Part shown: positions 47,101 through 58,389 of the stretch, one piece after another | How the letters are laid out: each line of letters opens with the position of its first letter | Numbering within the stretch: position 1 is the first letter of the stretch | NCBI GenBank assembly: GCA_030062745.1 | Contig: CP099839.1 | Coordinates: forward strand, 32,408,904-32,472,903 | Origin: Capitulum mitella | Taxonomy: Eukaryota; Arthropoda; Thecostraca; Pollicipedomorpha; Pollicipedidae | Reading direction: 5' to 3' | DNA length: 64,000 nt | Notes under the pieces: model-generated | The model's input: the letters and a program-made list of their open reading frames with translations, nothing else | Told to the model about the DNA's origin: nothing | Database searches by the model: none | Made by a program: the position numbers and the translations under genes

Positions 47101-48230
47101 TTCAAAATTTCCGGCACAAGCATAGCGACTTGGCAGAAATTTTGGCAATGGCCGAGATCTAGAACACGGAGTTCATCTGACAAATTGCAAGAAATTCTTA
47201 CCTGTATGTCTGAATGAAGCAACCGAGTAATCATCTCATGGGTTTTGCCATCGAACCCAGTACTGCCAACAGTCTCAGGTTCTGATGCATTTTCAAGGGA
47301 TTCATTCCAATTATGTCTAAGATTATTACGTATCAGTGTAACGGGGTTTTGTATTACATTTTTGTGTCATGTAATGGGGTATAATATGTACAAATTTCAA
47401 GACAGATTTGTACTTGTACTTGTGGCTTTGTACACATTTATATGTGTACTTGTGGCTTATGTACAGATTTCAAGTCTGCAAGAAAACTGTTTGTAAAGCA
47501 TCGCATTAAAAGTAAATGCTGGGAATTCCAAACTGCTATACAACCTTCACTTTTCGTGTGGAATCCAAAGGAAGCGTAAGCCGTTCATGAGAATGCATGC
47601 ACGAACACCTCGTGCCAACTTTCCTGCACAAAAACTTCCTATAGTCCACTGCAATAAACATGAAGGAAAATGCAAAAGAACACCGTTCACATCAATGCAA
47701 ATCGACAATCTATGATCCCTCATTTGACCTTCCGTTTTTAAGAGCACACAACACATGTACCTACGAGCAATCGACAAAATCCCCACATTTTTACTTCAAT
47801 CTGGTTGACATCCGTACGACTGTACACCATCTAGGATCGCTTACCTATTCTGACCCTCCGCAATCACGGACATCTACTGTACATACGCTTGAATTAAAAA
47901 GAACAAAAACGCCACTATAGTATATCACCTTCCCCGTTAAACACAAATGTATCAAAATATCGCAACCCTTGCCAGCATCCGCTGTTTGGTTACCTTTGGC
48001 AATACAGGCAATACATTCGTACGATCCTCCAGCCATTTCCAAACCTGACGTGCTCAAGCGACGAAATAAAAAGGAAGGGGTAACGCGGTCCTTTAGCTAC
48101 ACGATGATATCCCTTTCACCCTTTTAGGACACATAGTGACCATACAGGCGACCTCAAACGTGATTATGTCAGGGAGTTCTGGCTTTCATTGCATTTTATG
48201 GAGCCTAACATACAGGGCACTTTTAACCCT
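44157..48230 (-). other. Tankyrase intron, left part; nothing firmly identified
   Basis: Two - strand frames (44898-45152 and 45363-45602) read like protein (for example DRYGTKEGFHPDVVFIASRE) but match no family I can name; they may be transposon debris. A hairpin lies at 47083-47167. A + strand frame at 46740-46880 after CTTGCAG is unassigned. Confidence 0.35.
47083..47167. repeat. ~85-bp hairpin, ~32-bp stem
   Basis: TGTTCTAGATCGAGGCCATT at 47084 pairs with AATGGCCGAGATCTAGAACA ending near 47166. The stem continues inward through AAAATTT/AAATTTT with a small bulge to a ~18-base loop. Size and shape resemble a microRNA precursor or a tiny foldback element. Confidence 0.7.
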
Positions 48231-48232
48231 AT

Positions 48233-49090
48233 TCCCGTACCCAAAACGCTAGTGCGCATTCCCTTAGGGAGGGGGGTTTATTCGGCTCCCTGATATTACG
48301 GTAATTATCTGTCCGATTTGATCGCAAAAAAACGGCAATCTATTCGCCATGACGTTAGCTACACTTTAGGAAAACAAAGTTTTGAAAGTACTGCAAGGGG
48401 TGGATACATGCGGGGGAAGGAGGACGAGGGACCAACAAGCCAGAGAAGGACGCATTTTTAAACTTGTTATAACTCAGATATTTGCGGAGCGATTTTGATG
48501 TAAATGACATGAATGAAGAGCTAATCGATTGGAAATTCCCTCTGGCCCACACATTAAATGTTTTGAGGAAATTCATACACATTCACGGGGCTTGGAAAAC
48601 AGGAGAAATACATCTATATTGAAATGACATAAAAGTCCCAAACGTTTCCGAAGCTTTTACTAGCCAATTCGCACTTCAAATGTACAAATCGTTTTACATT
48701 ATTCGTATAATTTTGGTACAGGCAGCGCCAGGGACATGGAAAAAGGATAACTGTCGTGATCATATCTTTATAAGTCAGCTTACGACCGCTGACTTCGAAT
48801 AATTTGGGCCTTAGGTCGATTTCATAGTGTTTGAAAACGATTCCAACCGTTCGAATCGACTTTATTTCTGGAATTCCGGTTTATGACTGTAACGATTCTG
48901 GGCATACGGGTGGGCATTTTTGGTCAAGGCTCCGTGATCCGACCTGATGCAAACCTGAAACTTGAAACACCAGTACAGAACACAGCTTAGCTAGACATAC
49001 TCCGAACCTCATATTCAAAAACACCAAGAATACTTATATTAAGCCAAATTTTGACATCTGACCTAGCCCTGGCCTTGTTACGCGATATCG
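48233..49090 (+). mobile_element. Diverged, truncated relative of the TTAA element (copy D)
   Basis: Starts TTAACCCTATTCCCG and follows element A in order (GTCCGATTTGATCGC, CGGCAATCTATTCGCCATGACG, TATAACTCAGA, GGCAGCGCCAGGGACATG, TCCGTGATCCGACCTGATG) with much divergence. The right end is not recognisable. It lies in a tankyrase intron. Confidence 0.65.
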
Positions 49091-49544
49091 CGTATCAGTT
49101 ACTGCGTTCCAGAGCAAACCGTATAGGGGTAACACCCCCATGCCTCAAAACTGCTTTGAACTTGGCACATCAGATCATATGGAAGCACTAATCTTTTCTT
49201 CAGAAGTTCCAGCCCAGTCAGATCACAAACACGAGGTCACGTTTCACAGCTGAACACCTTTTGAGGGTCAGCGAATGCAGCCCACTACGAAATTGTGAAT
49301 AAAAACAATATCAAATATAAAAATACGCAAACCCGTACATCACCAGAACCGTACGAAATTGAGGAGTCCTAAATCACTTTCATCTTTCTCAGGTCAATAT
49401 CTGATTCCATTACCTTGTGATATTTCCTACGTCCGAAATCAAACAGTTTTGCTCAACTTTTATTTATTAACTTTGCAACAAGGAAAAAAGCAAAGCCTAT
49501 GATGTCTAGCATCTCTAGCTAGCAAAACCAGCTTTTTGGTTTAG

Positions 49545-49720
49545 CAGGTGCAATGGGAGGGGGATCTTTTTGTGCCCCCCCCCCACCTGTTTTTCTTGAA
49601 TATCTCGAGAACGGATCGGAGCTGGTTGCTGCTACTTTGAGACATTTATGGCAATTGAATAACTCGTTGAACGACGCGGAAAAACCGGAAATCGGCCGGA
49701 AGTTTTTCAAGTTTCAAGCA
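49545..49720. mobile_element. Fragment resembling a TTAA-element end
   Basis: A G run, then CCCCCCCCCC, then ATCTCGAGAACGGATCGG and TTTATGGCAATTGAATAAC recall the subterminal region of elements A-D, but TTAA and the terminal repeats are missing. Confidence 0.35.
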
Positions 49721-49852
49721 TTTGAAGTCAGGCAAACATGACGAAAACGACAGTTGTCGCTGACAAATGGGAACCTTGTGAAAGAATTAGCGTTCTACTT
49801 GAGACTACCGTGTGAACACAGTCAGGCATTAGGCAATGTCGTTCGGGCATAA

Positions 49853-50315
49853 ATGATGGATATACCAAGATCACAGCCAGGGTCAATAAGGGTCAAGGTC
49901 ACCAAAAGTCAAGGTCAAACAGTTTATGACCTGATCCAGATTTGCTTTGCAACATGTCAGTTTGCATGAAATATACATTCAAAGACCCTAATAAAAACAC
50001 GTGTGCGCCCACTGATACGCTTACGTATACCAAGCTGAGTGAAGGTCAAGGTCATTAAAGGCCAAGGTCAAATATTTTGTGGCCTGACCCAGATTTGTTC
50101 TGCGACATGTCGATTTGTACGAAATATGCATTTAAAGACCTCAATAAAAACACGTTTGCGCACATGGATACGCATACATATGTACCAGTCATTTCAGGTC
50201 AAGGTCATGAAAGGTGAGGGGCAACTTTTTGTGACATGGTCCAGATTTGCTTTGCAGTATGTCGATCTGTATGAAATATGCAGTCAAAGACACTACTAAA
50301 ACACGTTTGGCATAC
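49853..50315. repeat. ~153-bp tandem repeat (three units) rich in AGGTCA
   Basis: Three units aligned on TCCAGATTTGCTTTGC (49935, 50088, 50240; steps of 153 and 152). Each begins with clustered AAGGTCAAGGTCA words and ends AATAAAAACACGT or a variant. It borders the microsatellite at 50322. Confidence 0.8.
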
Positions 50316-50320
50316 TGATA

Positions 50321-50321
<1 letters not shown>

Positions 50322-50373
<52 letters not shown>

Positions 50374-50410
50374 GTATATATGCAAATATACATACACATA
50401 CATACATAAT
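50322..50410. repeat. (TA)n-(CATA)n microsatellite
   Basis: About 24 TA dinucleotides followed by CATA-type tetranucleotides. Same composition as 28872-28965. Confidence 0.95.
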
Positions 50411-52082
50411 AAATATAAAAACTGGAAGTGACCAAATGTGCCGATGTTGGCTACCTTCACTGAAAATACGCCAAAAGATACATGTTGCGCCCTCATTTAC
50501 TCTCAAACTGTCCAGTGTTGTTCGAAATCTGATCTGCAAAAGGTGAAAAAATGACGCCATAGGTCAATGACCTGACATGACCTCGACCCAAAATCCTCAG
50601 TCAAGACTCCAAATGAATGGGGGTTGTCGTATTCCACGTTTTAACGGCCAAACAAACACCCCTTTCCCGTTTCGTTCGGAAAACTTGTCCGGAATGGCCT
50701 GTACGGGCCGAGAAAGTGTCCAACATTGACCTTATCCACCCCATTTGACGTTGAAGATGTCGACCTAGGGTCATGAAAATTGCACACAATGTAAATCGTT
50801 ACAGCCTCACCCTGTCCACAAAATGCCATGTTTCTAGCTCTTTCCGTTGCCGAGATCGGAGGGAGGCACTTTTAGGCCCCCTTCCAGAGCGCGTTAGTGC
50901 GAAACCCCCTTCCACTGCGCGGGTTAAGATAGGTCAGAAGGTCAATGACCACTTTTTCCTCCAAAAAAGTAGTCCTCCAACATCATGCAACGCTTCGTTC
51001 GTTTCCCATGAACACTGTCAGACAACCATTCAGAAACACTACACATACATATGACATATCTAGCCGAAAATGTGATTAAAATATCAAAAACACGAGGAAT
51101 TACTGTGTGAGGATCGTTGCTTATGACGATCGTTGGTTTCCAATGAAATGACACGAAATTAACTGAGCGATGTTTCGGCGAACTAGTTGTAAACATCTGC
51201 TTCCTAAAATTTGGGGCACTTCTGGTTGACTACGTAGAAAAACATAACGGTATAAACCTGAACAGCCTCTCAGACCCTGACTCCAATCGGGATCCATCAG
51301 AGAGAGAAAAGGTACCTTGTCTTTACCTGTCTGTTAAAAGGGGATCGCAATTTCCGATGTACATAGCTTCCAGTATTTGCAATTTATGTTTTTCTAACAG
51401 AGAGAGAGTATGGATGTCATGTTCAAGAAGGCTCCTATGGTGATCGTGACAAGATAGACGACGTGGTCTTGTATGGTGCAACATCACGGGATTTGTGAGA
51501 AATAAAGGATTCTTATTGTACTAACGCTTCTGAGATACTCTGTGCGAATGGAAAATGTGGCCTTGGGGTTCCCACTTGGGCCCTCTTCGCGAATTTATAC
51601 ATGAGATCGAAACAAGCCTACTGCAGTCGAAATGTTGCCATGCTGATGATATTTCCGTCGACTTGCGCGACGAGATACACATAAAACAACTCCAGAACTC
51701 TTCTGAACGCAACACCTGTCTCATATCACGTAATGACCCGAACCATAAACGCGTTTTCCCCAGTCCATCTCCAAATCTACCTTTTTGTTGGAAAATCGTG
51801 TCATCCGTGATTCGCTTGTTTCGGAACAAAACATCAAGTTCGCTTACGCAAGGTACCTGTGACCTCAAGCGCGGTCAACAAAGGTCATTTGCGTCATTGA
51901 TCATTTTGTTATATCGATTCCATCGATGTTTTTCCGGCGTCTGACACTGATCATGACACTGCTCTGAAGGTTTATGACTTTCTGCACATACTTTCACACA
52001 TTACATCACAACTCTAACTTTCTAACATGGAACACGAGCGGCATCAAGCTAGGCTTCCGGGCGACATGTCGACCATTCGACC
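50411..52082 (-). other. Tankyrase intron, right part; nothing identified
   Basis: Several TGACCT/AGGTCA words near 50560-50780 and a 129-codon frame at 51555-51944 (+) without motif. No feature I would defend. Confidence 0.4.
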
Positions 52083-52247
52083 CTGACACTGACCTGTGAC
52101 AAACGTAGCAGGAGCGGTCCTTGTGCACCGGGCAGCCATGACACTAACCTGTGACAAACGTAGCAGGAGCGGTCCTTGTACACCGGGCAGCCATGACACT
52201 CGCCTGTGACAAACGTAGCAGGAGCGGTCCTTGTGCGCCGGGCAGCC
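52083..52247 (-). repeat. 55-bp tandem triplication of exon end plus 5' splice site
   Basis: Units 52247-52193, 52192-52138 and 52137-52083 on the - strand each contain GGCTGCCCGG, AAGGACCGCTCCTGCTACG, TTTGTCACAG and a donor. Donors in order: GCGAGT, GTTAGT, GTCAGT. The encoded zinc motif is [14 protein letters not shown] in unit 1, [14 protein letters not shown] in unit 2 (zinc His replaced by Tyr) and [14 protein letters not shown] in unit 3. Confidence 0.95.
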
Positions 52248-52312
52248 CGTGCCGCCACCAATTCCATGAACGTACTGGTTACTCTTGGAAGAGTTTTCGG
52301 CAAAGTAGATGC
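52204..52312 (-). CDS. TNKS: Tankyrase exon with catalytic Tyr and zinc site; end triplicated
   Basis: Encodes [20 protein letters not shown] then [17 protein letters not shown]. It includes the Tyr of the H-Y-E triad and the Cys-x2-His-x4-Cys-x2-Cys zinc ligands that distinguish tankyrases from other PARPs. The acceptor is CTTCCCTTTGCCAG, phase 1 in and phase 2 out. The donor at the in-frame end is CACAG|GCGAGT, a GC-type donor with an otherwise strong match. The last ~44 coding bases plus donor are repeated twice more downstream (52083-52192). The two downstream donors (GTTAGT, GTCAGT) have canonical GT but would add 55 or 110 nt and break the frame into the 44156 exon. Confidence 0.93.
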
Positions 52313-53374
52313 CTGGCAAAGGGAAGACGACGGTATTTTGATGAGGTTTTCGGACCTAAATAAGTGTGAACGCAAATTCATGCAGCCTTGACGATCACCT
52401 AACCTTCGGCGCTATCTGTACGACCTGGGGCCCTCGGCTCCCCACACCACTATTCACGAGCTGCAACTAGCACAGCTGCACAGAAGGCATTTTGGTAGGT
52501 AGAGCACAACAAAACTTCTGATGCTCTCCAGGGTGGGGATGGGATGCTGGCTGGAACTCATAATTCAGTAAATTGCATTTCTCCTTCTTTCGCGGATCGA
52601 TTACAAGTTGAATCTACGTCGCTCTGTAATTTTACAAAAATCTCGAGCCTTTGGACAAACAGGAAACAGGAAACCACGCATGGATAGCATATAACACGCA
52701 AAGCGTATACATTTCTCAACATTTTCGTTTTCCAACCACAGCCCGGTGACAGCAGAAGCTACATTTTCCCCTCTTTCTGGGATGTATTTTGGTAAGTTTT
52801 TGGTCATTTTACATGGATAACGAACAGGTTTTGAAGACCAGATGATACCGAATAGGTTTAAAGACTACATGCTGTTATTTTCGAAAAACTGCTTGAGAAA
52901 GCTTTTTCAATGATGGCCATATTTTTCCATAAACTGAGCTCCACTGAAAACCATTCTGAAGACTGCATGGTGTGCATAACCGAATGTGAGCTTACTATCT
53001 GCAAAATGATTATTATGGTCCCAAAAACCTTTCCGCTGCTAACATCCCCAGTATCCCACGAGTCAATCCGCAAGGCTTATGTTCAAAGAGGAAATACAAC
53101 ATACATGACTGCAGTGAAGAACATGTTTATTCAAGTGTAGACCGCAGCTAGGGTGAAATCAGGGTTTTCGCTTCATTCACACAAACGCCCCCAAAACAGA
53201 ATCTTTCGCACACACTAAAGTGAACACACATTACACTTGGCACGTATCACTGTCAGAGCCGATGCTGTCGATACTCTGCCGCTGACCCCATTGTGCTGCT
53301 GGCACTCCAGTTCGGCGAGGAGGCGGCAAGATTCGTGCAGCAAAGCCATCCTCTTACCAGCCGGCGGCTGCTGA

Positions 53375-54600
53375 TCACTTTGCTGATGATGAGGGGTCAC
53401 TCGACAGCAGTTGGTGCCCGAGGAAATCGGACATCTCGCGGAAACGGCTGTCCTTCCCGGTGTGCTGGACCCGGCACGTCCGCACCTCCTTGTTTCTAGC
53501 CCCAGCCGCATCCTCCGACATCACGCCTATTAGTAGCAGGCATGAGGCGATATTGTCGGTTGCAGCAGCGGCCTGAGCAGCGTCACTGGTATGGGGTACC
53601 ACTGGTACCGTGTCACGCACAGCTGAGACGTCTGTTCGCAGAACTATCCCGGTCCTGCTGCAGACAGTGGACAAAGGCAGCTTACTACCCGCAGCAGTAC
53701 GTGTAGTCGCATGATGAGATCCTTGTCAACGCCTGAGCACACTGCGAAGGTGACTAGAATGCCAGCTTGGCGATGTTGCCATTGTTCAAGATTCCGGCTC
53801 CATCTGAGCGCGGCTCATCCACTAACAGCCTGAGATCATCTCTGAAGCGGCGCTGAATAGCTGCCTTGGTGAGTGCGAAAACTTGGCGGTCCTCGCCACA
53901 CCCCTGCCACCGCGGCGGGTCCGCCTGCAGGGGGACCCCTGCACGCGGTAGCCCATGCGCAACAGTGCCTCGACGATTCGTATCCAGCAGTGCAAGCTGC
54001 TGATGCCGAGCCCCGTGCTGGTGAAGGGGTGAGTGATGACTGACGAGGTCATGCGAAGTCATTCATCTGGCTTGTCTTGGCACCGCACATGCTGTAGGTC
54101 TGCCATAAAGGCGTTTCGGCGATGGCATCGGCGACCTTGCCGTAAGTCATGTTGAGCAGAATGAGGTAGGTGACGACCGTACGGCCGGTGACCAAAGGCC
54201 TCAGCTCACTGACCTCGGCCTCCGCACGTTGATGTTCCGTGCAAGCCAGCTCGGTTCTCTACCTCCTCGAACTGTGGAACGAGCGGCCGGCAAAAGCAAG
54301 AAGAGCTCGAAGTGCTGTTGTTTCACACGATTGCGCCAGACCGTTCGGGCACCAGCCGCGGAGGCATCCGCGATGTGAAAAACAATTGGCCATCTGATGC
54401 GAGACCTGCTTGCACTGAATCTGGCCTGAAGACCCGCCCATTCCCCACTAACAGAGAAGGACGAGGCTAGACACATCCGCTGCCGGCAGCGCCTCCAGCA
54501 CCTCCGTCTCCATCTTCAGCAGCCTCTGTGCCGTATGGTCCAGCAGAGTCTGCAGATTGATCACGGCTCGGCCTGGGGTGACAGTCATATTTTCCACGGG
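53375..54600 (-). pseudogene. Unidentified broken coding region inside a tankyrase intron
   Basis: Successive - strand segments in changing frames read like protein: VENMTVTPGRAVINLQTLLD, AQRLLKMETEVLEALPAADV, VPQFEEVENRAG, EAEVSELRPLVTGRTVV, TYLILLNMTYGKVADAIAET, LTKAAIQRRFRDDLRLLVDE, ILVTFAVCSGVDKDLIMRLH, and finally a ~90-codon frame (53674-53375) with DNIASCLLLIGVMSEDAAGA. At least four frame changes separate them. The order, composition and single strand suggest one decayed gene or transposon ORF. A distant resemblance of the middle part to the dynein heavy-chain region after the stalk (E..RP....vlyfvL.dM) is too weak to call. Function unknown. Confidence 0.4.
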
Positions 54601-55666
54601 CGGCAAGCAGTTACACTAGTTCTTCCAGTCTGACCTTACTGTACGATCGATAGATGCTTGCCTGCCGGCGCTTGACTGACTACAGAAGGCACCAGACCCT
54701 CAATCTCAGCTTCAGCAGCGACCCGTCAGCCTGTTCCAGTCTTCAACTTGATGCGACATGATGCATTTTTAGTAAACAGAAAAAATTGCACACAGTCAGC
54801 AATTTTTTTGTCAACGTTTACGGGCGGGATTATCGGAACCCTTCCCCACACACCTAGCTGCTATTAATCAGACATTATATTTCACGGTCACCATCATAAT
54901 CATCAATAATTACCACGACATCCGCCAAAATGAGTAGAGATGGAACATTTACACATCTAATGAAAAAAATGTGGACCACCTTCCTAGCCCATCCCCTCCT
55001 CAGCTTTCTGTGCAACAGTAGGCAAAAACTTTCAGCAATTACACTTCCAATTGTTGGTCGACGGCAGGAAAAAAATAAAACATGCATATGGTATTCATAT
55101 GTGGTTCCAGTACCGGTGCTGCAGCTGGACGCAAAACATTTCCTTTGAAGTTGGTGATGCACAGAGAGGCCATTTTATGCGTTTTCTGCCATTTTCTGCG
55201 CTCAATATTAAGATCTATTGTTCCGGGCCTATGACAGTTTTTCCTTACTCGCAGACACTTGATCTGCATCATATGTTCATCGTTAAGCAGAGCATAAAGA
55301 AAATGACTTAGACCCAAACCTTTATCGTGAGTAGTTAGTTCACACCCCGGCTGGTCAGGGAAGGCACATCAAATCACATCTACTTCACACATTTAGTAGT
55401 TTAACAGCCACGTATTCCCGCTTCATATATACCCTGCATTTGGTCCGACGACAAGTAATTTAAAAGATGGAGTTGAAGGTGATTTTTTCACACAAGGCCG
55501 TTCGCCATTGGAAAATAATAGCATATCCTAAAACAATGGAGTATTTGGAGCAAAATGATATTGGTTTCACTACATTTAAGGAAAAATCGCTAAGGAGGGG
55601 AGGTCACGCTAGAGGTGTCAAAATGCCCACCGTGGGCTGGCCTAGGGCAAACTAGGCCGGGCTCAC

Positions 55667-55850
55667 CTGCTCCAAACATGCCACCGATGTAGGCGTGACG
55701 TTCATCGAAGCCCTTGTGCACAATGGCGTTGATAAAAGGTGAACCGTGGAATAGGATGCGTTCGCAGGGTTGGCCACCGTTCTCCTCGGCTACCTCCTTA
55801 CGCCGATGCAGATAGCGTTCCCAGAGGCGACGGTTCTGCACCTTCTGAAT
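55667..55850 (-). CDS. TNKS: Tankyrase exon, start of the recognised PARP catalytic region
   Basis: Encodes [40 protein letters not shown] and [20 protein letters not shown], ending AG. FHGSPF carries the catalytic His (NAD+-binding) and [18 protein letters not shown] is a tankyrase hallmark. The acceptor is taken at GGTACTGCCGCAG with a T run and a CTGAC branch-like site upstream. The donor is GCAG|GTGAGC, phase 1, matching G|GC of the next exon. Tankyrases are telomere/Wnt/spindle poly-ADP-ribosylating enzymes; the ankyrin repeats and SAM domain must lie further right (- strand) outside the window. The four exons total 528 nt, 175 residues plus stop. Confidence 0.94.
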
Positions 55851-55926
55851 CTGCGGCAGTACCCATTCGAAAAAACCGTCAGCTGGGGTGTCACCGTCTA
55901 GCGCCAGACGGCACCTGCAGAGGACA

Positions 55927-56225
55927 CGAACACCTCCCAACAGACCCTTTCAGTGCACCACCTCCCAACAGACCTTCAAAGACCACCGTCTTCCAACGGA
56001 CCCTCACAGTCCATCACCTCCCAACACAAACTCACAACCCACCACCTACCAGCGGGCCCTCACAATCCACCACCTCGCAACAGAACCTCAAGCCCACCAA
56101 CTCCCAGCGGAACCTCAGAGTACACCGTCTCTAAAAGGACCCTCACAGTCCATCTCTCAATGGACCCACACACCCCACAACCTCCCACTGAACCCTCGCA
56201 TTCTGTCAACTATTGCGGTCCACGA
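55927..56225. repeat. ~28-bp minisatellite next to a tankyrase exon
   Basis: About ten degenerate units of the type CACCACCTCCCAACAGACCC + CTCACAGT. The array starts about 75 bp upstream (- strand sense) of the 55850 exon acceptor, so it lies in the preceding intron. The open + strand frames here only reflect the repeat. Confidence 0.85.
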
Positions 56226-56768
56226 CCCCTAAAACGGCACACCTGACGTTTTACGTTACTTTCATTGCAACACCCACCGCATGGACTATGTTGACAGCAA
56301 ACCAACGAAAAAGATGAAGAGAACATACACGTATACATATTCACGTATACATGTATACATGGGATACAGGGTCCATAGCACGCCCGGGATCTAATTACAC
56401 AAAAAGGCAAGAAAACTCACAACAGATGCCGCACAAAGAGTCGCAGTCAGCTGTTACTTCAACTTTCGCTCGTCGGCCTTTCATCTACCACGCGAAACGG
56501 TTTTAGCATCATAAGCGCATTACTATTAGGTGACGACGTACTACTACTGTTACTTAAGACACAATGGTCCGTTACAGTGCAAGTGCTCCATACCTTGCCC
56601 ACAAAGAATAGCCGAAGCACTACCGTATATTTTAACATTTCACTTGTTTTTGTATCACTAATGATCCGCCAATGGTCCTACTGTGCATTATCAGGAAGCA
56701 CACGGTTCGGTTTCAAAAGATACTAGGACTGAAGATCATTGGTAACGACACGAGGACTTAAGTGCTGC

Positions 56769-57989
56769 TTAACCCTATTCCCGGCAGGGGGGGGGGGCGG
56801 AATCCGCCCCCCCTCGGGTTTTTTGCTTGCCAATTCTAGGCTTTTTAACGCAGCTTCACGAAACTTGGTCACTTTTCCTAGCTATTCCTTCTACGCGCCG
56901 TGACAAGATTTCGAAATTCTATTTTGCTCAGGGGCGGAGCCAGGCAACGTTTTTGGGAGGCACCTCAGGCCATTTTTGGCCATGTTCAGGGTACAAGGAA
57001 AATGTCTGCCAAAAACAGAGTTTTTAAGATAGAACTTAAAATTTTATATGAATGTATAGCTAAATAGTTGGGTAATGTGCATATGTAATTTTGTTTATCT
57101 GAGGTCACTCTACAAGGTCAGGTCAAGGTCAAGTCAAAATTTGTTTTTTCGCAATAATTTCGGCGCCGTTTTTTCAAATGCCAAACCCGGAATATATATG
57201 ACGTAGAAGGGTGCCCTCTACTTGTGTACTAAGTTTCAGCTTGATATTAGGTCGGGTCACGGAGCTATGACCTAAAATGTCAGTGCGCGTACCCTATATC
57301 GCAAAAGCCAAAAAATGAATTATTTGGAATAGAGTGAATTTAATCGATTAAAAACGTTTACAGATAATACTGAATGCACACGACATCATTCCAAGTGATC
57401 CCAAGGTCACTGGAGGTCATTTAAGGTCAAAGGTCACAAGTTGATCTGAAGAACGTGTGACCATGACAGTTCCCCCTTTTTCATGTCCCTGGCACCGCCT
57501 ATGCTAAAATTATATACAAACATTGTGATGTGATTTGTACTTCTTTAGCATAACATGACTAGCAAAAGCTAAAAAAGCGTTTTGGCCTCTTTTGTTCATT
57601 CCGTTATTAGAAAACTAATCCCCCTATTTTTGAAACCCTGTGAACGCCCATGAATTTTCTCAAAATTTCAAATTTGCATACCCATGGTAAAAGCCCTATT
57701 CATAATCTCTCGATTCATGCCAGTTTCATCGAAATCGGTCCATAAACAACGGAATTATAAGAAGTCAAAAAGTACCCCCCATTTTGAAATTTTTGCCCCC
57801 CTGTATCGACAAATTTCAAAATTTTGAAAATTTCTTTTTATAAAAATGTAGTTCACGTCACGGCAAATCGATTGCCGTTTGTTGCGATGAAATCGGATAA
57901 GTAGTTCTCGAGATCTCAGAGGAGGGCCGAATCCGCCCCCCCCTGCCGGGAATCGGCCATACCGTCTAGCCCTCCGGGAATAGGGTTAA
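56769..57989 (-). mobile_element. TTAA-flanked non-autonomous DNA transposon, copy B
   Basis: 1.22 kb, TTAACCCTATTCCCGG at one end and CCGGGAATAGGGTTAA at the other. Inverted relative to copy A and about 96% identical to copy C by eye. The right end carries an extra ~30 bp (..GGCCATACCGTCTAGCCCTC) between two GGGAAT-type motifs, so the subterminal regions are asymmetric. Four AGGTCA words lie at 57404-57436. No transposase. Confidence 0.85.
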
Positions 57990-58238
57990 TGAGATGTCAG
58001 AAATTAGGAAACTAGTTCCTAATTACGCACACCCGCAAATCCTCGTATTATGCACATAAGAGCAAGTCCTTTTGTAAAATCGATTGAGGGAAGGGTGAGC
58101 CTGCTTTCCCTCCACGAGCAGTCCCTGATTTCGGCCAGTATTTTGAGGCCCGGCTATTTTTCTACTATTCCATTTTTCTTTCTCACAAAAGTTGTTTTCC
58201 TCAGCCAGTATCATCATCCCGAGTTCGACGGATGCGGT

Positions 58239-58387
<149 letters not shown>

Positions 58388-58389
58388 CC

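Noticed and set aside
53375-54600. Dynein heavy chain identity for the broken coding region
   Set aside because: Only a loose similarity in one segment; other segments do not follow the dynein order.
55739-56246. Proline/serine/threonine-rich + strand ORFs
   Set aside because: Partly antisense to the tankyrase exon and partly the 28-bp minisatellite.
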